DNA of 64,000 nt, taken from positions 1 to 64,000 of the forward strand of contig NBIV01000106.1 of assembly GCA_003194525.1 (NCBI GenBank). The letters are read 5' to 3'. The position numbers were made by a program, and so were the translations under genes. Positions 58,901-64,000 of this stretch are shown here, piece by piece (position 1 is the stretch's first letter; each line of letters begins with the position of its first letter). The DNA comes from Gracilariopsis chorda (taxonomy: Eukaryota > Rhodophyta > Florideophyceae > Gracilariales > Gracilariaceae). The notes under the pieces were generated by a model. The model worked only from the letters and a program-made list of their open reading frames with translations, was not told the DNA's origin and did no database searches.

Positions 58901-60126
58901 ATTCCAGAATGCTTACCTGAAGGAATACGTTTGGGTAGTTTCTCCCCGTGGTATCCCTGTGCTGAAATCACGATGTTACAAACTCCCGAAGACCCTATAT
59001 AGACTTAAGCGGACTCACCTTGCGTAGTACACTATTTTCAGTACTGACAGTTAAACGCTTAGGATTTGAAGAACTGCCTAGTGCACCATGCGTGTTCCGA
59101 CGCAAGTTGACCAGTAAAACCTATGTGTACATCCTAGTATACTTGGACAACTCACTCATCTTTCCGCCAAGTGCTGAAGAACGGTCCTGATTCTTGGACG
59201 ATCTCAAGGCATTGTATGACCTGAGGGTTGAGGATCGTGTAAGACACTACTTCGGTGTTGCGTTTACCTGGAAGATGGACTTCAATGGGCAGCTGCTGTG
59301 TTTAAAACTGGCACAAACCATATATATCGAAGGGATACTGCACAGGTTTGGACTGCAGAATGCAAAACCAGCACCAAGCCTAATGGTGGAATTGTTCTTT
59401 ACTTCACTTGATATGGAGGAGAGGAAGTCATCTCTTGGTGTCCAATTGTACCAGCAGATGATCGGGTCTCTGCTTTACTTGGCATTACGTACGCGTTTGG
59501 AGATATTGGCTCCTGTTCTTGTACTGGTGCGCTTCCAGAATGCTCGTACTGCATACTGCCATCGAGTAGCCAGGCGTGTGTTACGATACCTACGTGGTAC
59601 TGCTGATCATGCTTTGGTGTAGTGGCATGAAAGTCTACATTTATATGCTTTTGTAGACTCTTGTTTCGCTGATCATACCACAGATCGCATATCTTTGTCT
59701 GGGTATTTGATTAAGCTTGGCTCCAGCGTGTGTTTCTTTGGTGCTCGTAAGCGATCTTCAGTTTCACTGTCTACTGCTGAGGCCGAGTACTATGCATTAG
59801 TAGTGGCGGCTCAAGAGATACTTTGGATATCACGGGTGCTCAGAGAATGTAGAATAGCAGTTGATAACAATGTTCCAATCCTGTCACACAACCAATTTGC
59901 TATTGAGTATCCTTTTGTTGAGCGCTGCCCTTCTGACAATTCAAAACATATAGATGCCAATGTGCAGTTCATTAGTCAACTGTTCAAAGACAAAGTTATA
60001 TCTGTGAAGTATGTTGCCAGTGAAAACTTTGACGCAGACATCCTCACCAAGCCACTGAGCCCTGTGGCTGCACGATTGATATTGGAACGAGTGGTACTTC
60101 ACCAGGGATTCAAGGAGGAGTATTGA
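55936..60126 (+). pseudogene. N12 copia gag-pol, heavily mutated
   Basis: Begins inside Gag (CAACRTKRVWNVMA region) because N11 inserted there. DARYASNRTVSRI follows. The knuckle has lost its second Cys (CTFGDYYGHTQDQC, 56671-56712). Protease ADSGAMSHFF is near 56903. Integrase HRRLAHMNPRDL and CRPCRLRKGH are followed by many shifts, with the CxC and DNAKEY parts in separate frames. The RT box is YLDN (59140-59151) in place of YVDD, which removes a metal-binding Asp. RNase H (59695-60126) is open with STAEAEYYAL but the first Asp region is altered. The end is QGFKEEY-stop. Closest to element E. Confidence 0.86.
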
Positions 60127-60886
60127 TGTTGGCACATGGTAGAGTGTCTAATAGCCCTAATACATCATGGTAGACTACTTGGAAAAAAAGTGGCACTTTT
60201 GATCAACTCCTTTGCAAAATTGCATATGCGCGTGTGCCCAAACCCAGCGTGAAACGGGCTTAGGATTGTCTACTTCATTTGCCCTTATAAGGTACGTGGT
60301 TTACAAGTGGTATATATTGTATGGGTCATAGGAAAACCATGGGCCACTTGACACAATGTGAGTGGACAACGTACAGCAGATTCTGTGTGGCTAGATCTGC
60401 TTTACAGTTACATCACGTTGTTGCATACGTGTGATTTTGTGTCCCAGCACGTGCATGGTACGCAATGAACTTACGGTATAGACATGGATGCAGTGTCATG
60501 TGAACTTGTGCATTGTCAGGTCACGATAATGCAAGTAAGTCAGCATACAGGGCTGTGACATGGTGGCACATTGTTTTCATGGTTGTTTCACTTACCTTGC
60601 TTCGTTGGCATGTGCTGGAATAATTTTATGCATGGTTGTAGTGAACTGTCACCAGTTTGTGCAACCATTCCTGTGTTATGTTTGAATATGATTGGTAGTA
60701 TTGGGTGTCTGCACTTATTAGTTACGGTTTTCCTTGTAGTTGTTGTGCACTCTAGTGGTTCTATACAAGTGGCAGATGTTGCAGCTCTAAGTACACCACC
60801 CAAAGGCTGATAACCCTCACCCTTGTTTTTACTTTCTTTCTTTTTCATTTCTGTCAAAGCCCAAATTCATTTATCATCTATAAGCA
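60121..60886 (+). repeat. 3' LTR of N12 (LTR-4, about 766 bp)
   Basis: TATTGATGTTGGCACATGG (TG mutated to TA) to ATCATCTATAAGCA. The core box is near 60215-60280. The right flank is gag of N13. Confidence 0.82.
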
Positions 60887-61480
60887 ATTCAAGTGGACAC
60901 ACCGCATCGTCCAATGTATACGACATTGATGCAACTACATCAGATTCCAACTCAAACAAAAAATACAGTGCGCTTATGCCATTGCAGGCAAACATAGTGT
61001 TAGTTGCAGCTTCGTTGAAAGAGACGGTCACACGCAGGCCGATGTCACATGAGTCCTGACCATCAAGACAATCACCTGCATAAAACTATCTTGGGGAAAC
61101 TCAAAAATTAGTTCCAGTGATAATCCCAAGCACTCCGAAAGGTCATCATGAAATGAAACTAAGATTGAGATCGCTGCAATGTCTGCTGGAAAGTCTGCAG
61201 TGGTCCCCCCTGCTTCTAATTTCATATAAACGTACGCAGACAGTGGTGCCACATCGCACTTCTTCAGTTATGCTTTTGCGTTCATTCTGAACACATTGCT
61301 GGACATACAGGAAAGGACGATTAAAGTGGGTGACAACACTACGGTCTCCGCTACACAGAAAGGCGATGTAATATTCCCTTTTTCGGAGGCTAAGGTAAGG
61401 TTGAATGATGAACTTCTAGTCCCAGATCTTGGATACAAACTGGTGTCTGTAGGTCGTATGGCCGAAAACGGCATTCAGTC
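60887..61480 (+). pseudogene. N13 gag C-part and protease, fragment
   Basis: Homologous to N9b: GHTASSNVYDIDATTSDSNS, then a knuckle in a shifted frame with one Cys lost (CSFVERDGHTQ), and a protease with YADSGATSHFF retained (near 61233-61265) and IKVGDNTTVSATQKGD. Open from 61296 to the solo LTR at 61481. Upstream gag is off-window behind N12. Confidence 0.83.
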
Positions 61481-62190
61481 TGTTGAAGTCTGAAAATGGT
61501 CGACTGACTGGCAAACCGCCACAGGAAGCCTCAACGTGGTTCAAAACCAAACCTTCAGGGGGAAATGCGCACTTTTGGACCCCCCGCTGCAAAAGGGCAT
61601 ATGCGCCCCTGCACAAACCTAACGTTAAATGCCAATGTGCTTAGCTACTGCAAAAGGTTATATGCATTGCATACCGGAAAATTGTTATGGAGTGTATGGT
61701 ACTGGATTGCGGATACGCACAAGTAGAGCAATGTGGTTGGTCCAACTGTGTATGGAGTAAACAGCTATAGTGCAATGCCAAAGATGCGAATGGGAGCTGT
61801 ATTGGGAGATTTGGGGACAAGTGGGCTCCGCTGAGCGGTTGAAGTGCCAGGATGGAAATTCTTCATTTCTTAGAGCTGGGTCTATATCAAGGGACTAGCA
61901 ATGGACTGGTTGCATTGATTGATTTAGTTGTTGGAAATTGTGACGGTCTAGATTGCGCGCGCTTTTCGTGTATACCTGCACACACGAGAACCTGTAGTGT
62001 AATGGTGGAACCGCCACCTCGCTTGCTGCGACGACGACGAATTGTATGGGGTAGGGTACTTGTAGGTTGCCTTTGCTCGCTCTCGAGTAAACTCCTCGAA
62101 TAAGGCTGGTCAACTTGCTTGTTCTACTTTCTTGTTTCTTCTTCCTTTCTTTTCATCCTTTTCTTTTCCTAACCTGCGTGCGTTGCGACA
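61481..62190 (+). repeat. Solo LTR-2 (710 bp) with CAGTC target duplication
   Basis: TGTTGAAGTCTGAAAATGG to GCGTTGCGACA, flanked by CAGTC at 61476-61480 and 62191-62195. It interrupts N13 between protease and integrase. Confidence 0.93.
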
Positions 62191-63213
62191 CAGTCCTTTT
62201 TCTATGCAAATGAGGTTCGAGTTATACACGAAGATGGGTTAGAGATTTAATGTGGTCAGAGCAACATGTCTTCTCGTTTGTACAAGGTGCCAAGTCCAAT
62301 CGAGCATAAAGACCTCGTTTCGCATAAGTATGGTGTTACTGCAGTGTTGCTTGGTGTCTGGCCGAACCTTCCGCAGCTTGGAGGAGCGCACGTGCTTCAT
62401 CAGAATGTTGCAGGAGCGCTTGTGCATGTTCAGAATTGGTACACAGATAATGCCGAAGAGTACATTGCTCTCCAAGACCCAACCGTGAGTGGTCTGCAGG
62501 GAAGTTTATTCTCACCTCCCTACACCTCAACACAGAATGCCGTTGGCGAGCGCATGAATCGCACAATGGAAGAAGCTGCTCGGGCTTTGCTGTTTCAGAC
62601 ACACTGGCCAGAATGCCTACGGACGTATGCATTTAAGTATATTATTTATGTATGTAATAGATCTCTCCATTGTACCACAGGCCTGAATCTATACCTTTTG
62701 GTGGGTGGTGGAAAGCCGTCTTTGAAGTATGTTTAAGCGTTTGGATGCGCAATATATATATTGAAAATGAACCCAGACAACAAGCTCGAGTCTCTTGCAC
62801 TTGAGGAAGTGTACTTGCAGACTCTGGAGCATGGTGTTTTCTGGGTTTTGATCACTAATGTATGTGGAGATTCCGCGAATTGAGGTGTCCCGGCATGTCA
62901 CTTTTGATGAATTTACATTATTGGTGCACCATATCTCACAAAAATTAGGGATAAAGGAAGTACATCACACATTGACCTTGGTGGGTCCTGGTACCAGAAC
63001 TGGGGCAGGATTTCCGACAAGCCCTCAATTCATATTGTCTGCGGAGGTAGGGTTGGTTCAAGCGTTCATGCACCAGACGAACCACTCCGCCCCGAAGGAG
63101 CTGCAAATGAAGACAATGATACGGACACACATTCCAAGCCACCCATCTATGGAACTGAAGCAATAAAGATGAAAAAATACGGACTTACCCAAGAACTCGA
63201 GAATGAGAGTTGA
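62191..63213 (+). pseudogene. N13 partial integrase and RT-less 3' end
   Basis: Continues SFFYANEVRVIHEDG. After PSPIEH it passes directly to the LPQLGGAHVLHQN region, so the HHCC finger and first catalytic Asp are missing, exactly as in N9b. DNAEEYIAL is present; the Glu region reads QNAVGERMNR. After RHVTFDEF comes an acidic linker (HAPDEPLRPEGAANEDND) and then KKYGLTQELENES-stop, with no RT or RNase H. The linker and tail are in one frame, so the large deletion is clean. Several small frameshifts elsewhere (62735, 62867). Confidence 0.85.
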
Positions 63214-63237
63214 TGTTGGCACATGGTCGAGTGCCTG
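63208..63237 (+). repeat. 3' LTR remnant of N13 (30 bp)
   Basis: AGTTGATGTTGGCACATGG… matches the first 30 bp of LTR-4, then similarity stops at GTGCCTG. Confidence 0.75.
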
Positions 63238-63238
63238 A

Positions 63239-63514
63239 TCGTGTACAGTCCAAAACAATGAAACAGGAGAAATCAAACGCTTGTTTGATATCAGAAATCT
63301 TTCATACCGTACCACACAGCAAGCAATCAAAACGATTGACAAACTCACATATACCAATCGTACTGAATGGGCGAGAATCAGGAAGAAGACCGGAATGCAC
63401 TCTGGTAGTATATTTTTCATCCTATTTCTGGCTGACCCACATAATATTACTTTTGGATTTGGATCCTACGCTTTCTTTCTGCACAATGCGATGCATCTAT
63501 TCTACAACATATAA
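63239..63514 (+). CDS. Unidentified open frame, about 91 codons, no certain start
   Basis: Open from a TGA at 63236-63238 to a stop at 63512-63514. Readable residues include CTVQNNETGEIKRLFDIRNL, TIDKLTYTNRTEWARIRKKT and GMHSGSIF. The first in-frame ATG is 63281. The composition up to GSIF is protein-like (charged, no low complexity), then becomes hydrophobic. It resembles none of the copia domains. It could be the end of another transposase or a host exon; I cannot name it. Confidence 0.35.
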   Translation, partial: SCTVQNNETGEIKRLFDIRNLSYRTTQQAIKTIDKLTYTNRTEWARIRKKTGMHSGSIFFILFLADPHNITFGFGSYAFFLHNAMHLFYNI

Positions 63515-64000
63515 AGACAATTTATATTTCTATGGTTATCAATGCCTAATGAGTCGTGCTATTTTCAACAAATTGTAATGGAAACAGTAGATGTGAGCTT
63601 ACCAACTGACGGGGTATTCTTCATCAAGGCAGTTTAAGCCAAAGCCATGGCCAACTTCTGATTTTCGAAGGTTGATGGCCCCTGATCACAAGGCATTTTC
63701 ACTGAGCTTTGCGCTGAATATTTTGGATGGAGTCTTCTGAGAGCAGGATCTTTAACGATTTAGAAATACTAGTGAAGCTGATTGATATCTCTTTTTGTAT
63801 GGCAGTGCAAGGCACTGATGTACAGACCATTTGTGATATCTCTACCAAGTATTTCGACGACTTTGAGCACAAGTAATGCAGATAATCAGCAAATCGTACA
63901 AATCTATGCAAGTATACATTACATATACTACTTCACTTTTTGAACTGTCTCAGAAACGATGGACTACTCAGCGTGGTGTCCCAATATTGGAAGTAAGGGT
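63515..64000. other. No recognised feature
   Basis: AT-rich sequence without copia, LTR or Helitron similarity that I can see. A 70-codon minus-strand ORF (63911-63699) is open but unsupported. It may be host sequence or an older repeat. Confidence 0.4.

Noticed and set aside
1..64000. Prokaryotic island with phage or defence genes
   Set aside because: LTRs with TATA boxes, half-tRNA-Met priming, copia polyproteins and a Helitron are eukaryotic. No bacterial genes or ribosome binding sites were seen.

Overview
This window is eukaryotic DNA made almost wholly of transposable elements. I see no bacterial operons, no tRNA or rRNA genes and no intact host gene. Nearly everything from 1 to about 63,237 is Ty1/copia LTR retrotransposon (gag, CCHC knuckle, DSG protease, integrase, YVDD reverse transcriptase, RNase H, in copia order), plus one Helitron (39270-45322) and one small unclassified insertion (50444-50942). 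The host cannot be fixed from the sequence. A TE-rich aquatic eukaryote such as a red alga or an oomycete would fit, but that is a guess.

I sort the LTRs by their ends and lengths: LTR-1 (813 bp, or 825 bp for subtype 1b), LTR-2 (733 bp), LTR-3 (779 bp) and LTR-4 (792 bp). All lie next to a primer binding site (PBS) complementary to the anticodon arm of initiator tRNA-Met, the half-tRNA priming known from Drosophila copia. All have a purine tract inside the end of the pol ORF, and the pol stop codon is supplied by the first six LTR bases.

Layout: the window is the right-hand half of a deep nest. From innermost (left) to outermost (right): N1 (LTR-2, minus, 1-1663) lies in N2 (LTR-1, minus, to 4535). 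N2 lies in an LTR-3 (N3, to 4732), which lies in N4 (LTR-2, plus, to 5763), which lies in the leader of N5 (LTR-1, plus, to 18990). N5 lies in the leader of N6 (LTR-3, minus, to 19891), which lies in an LTR-3 (to 20057) that bounds a rearranged N7 block (to 25572). N7 lies in N8 (plus, to 34144), N8 in the leader of an N9a-LTR-N9b tandem (to 49739), and that in the leader of N10 (LTR-4, minus, to 51723). N10 lies in N11 (LTR-2, plus, to 55935), N11 in N12 (LTR-4, plus, to 60886), and N12 in N13 (plus, to about 63237). Complete insertions with matching 5-bp target duplications sit inside these: element B (9618-16314, GAATT, an intact 1,428-codon gag-pol), element E (25932-33384, CAAAG), and solo LTRs at 7441, 29977, 52023 and 61481.

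Decay rises outward as the nest predicts. Element B has one open frame and LTRs about 1% apart. Element E has LTRs several percent apart and a broken ORF. N9, N11, N12 and N13 carry many stops and frameshifts. The most unusual items are a copia subfamily (N9b, N13) that shares two internal deletions removing the integrase core and all of RT/RNase H, a self-complementary 14-mer in the leaders with a compensatory double change, a circularly permuted block bounded by a recombinant LTR, and the 499-bp insertion with a 16-bp target duplication and Helitron-like ends. The last 760 bases (63238-64000) are unidentified.
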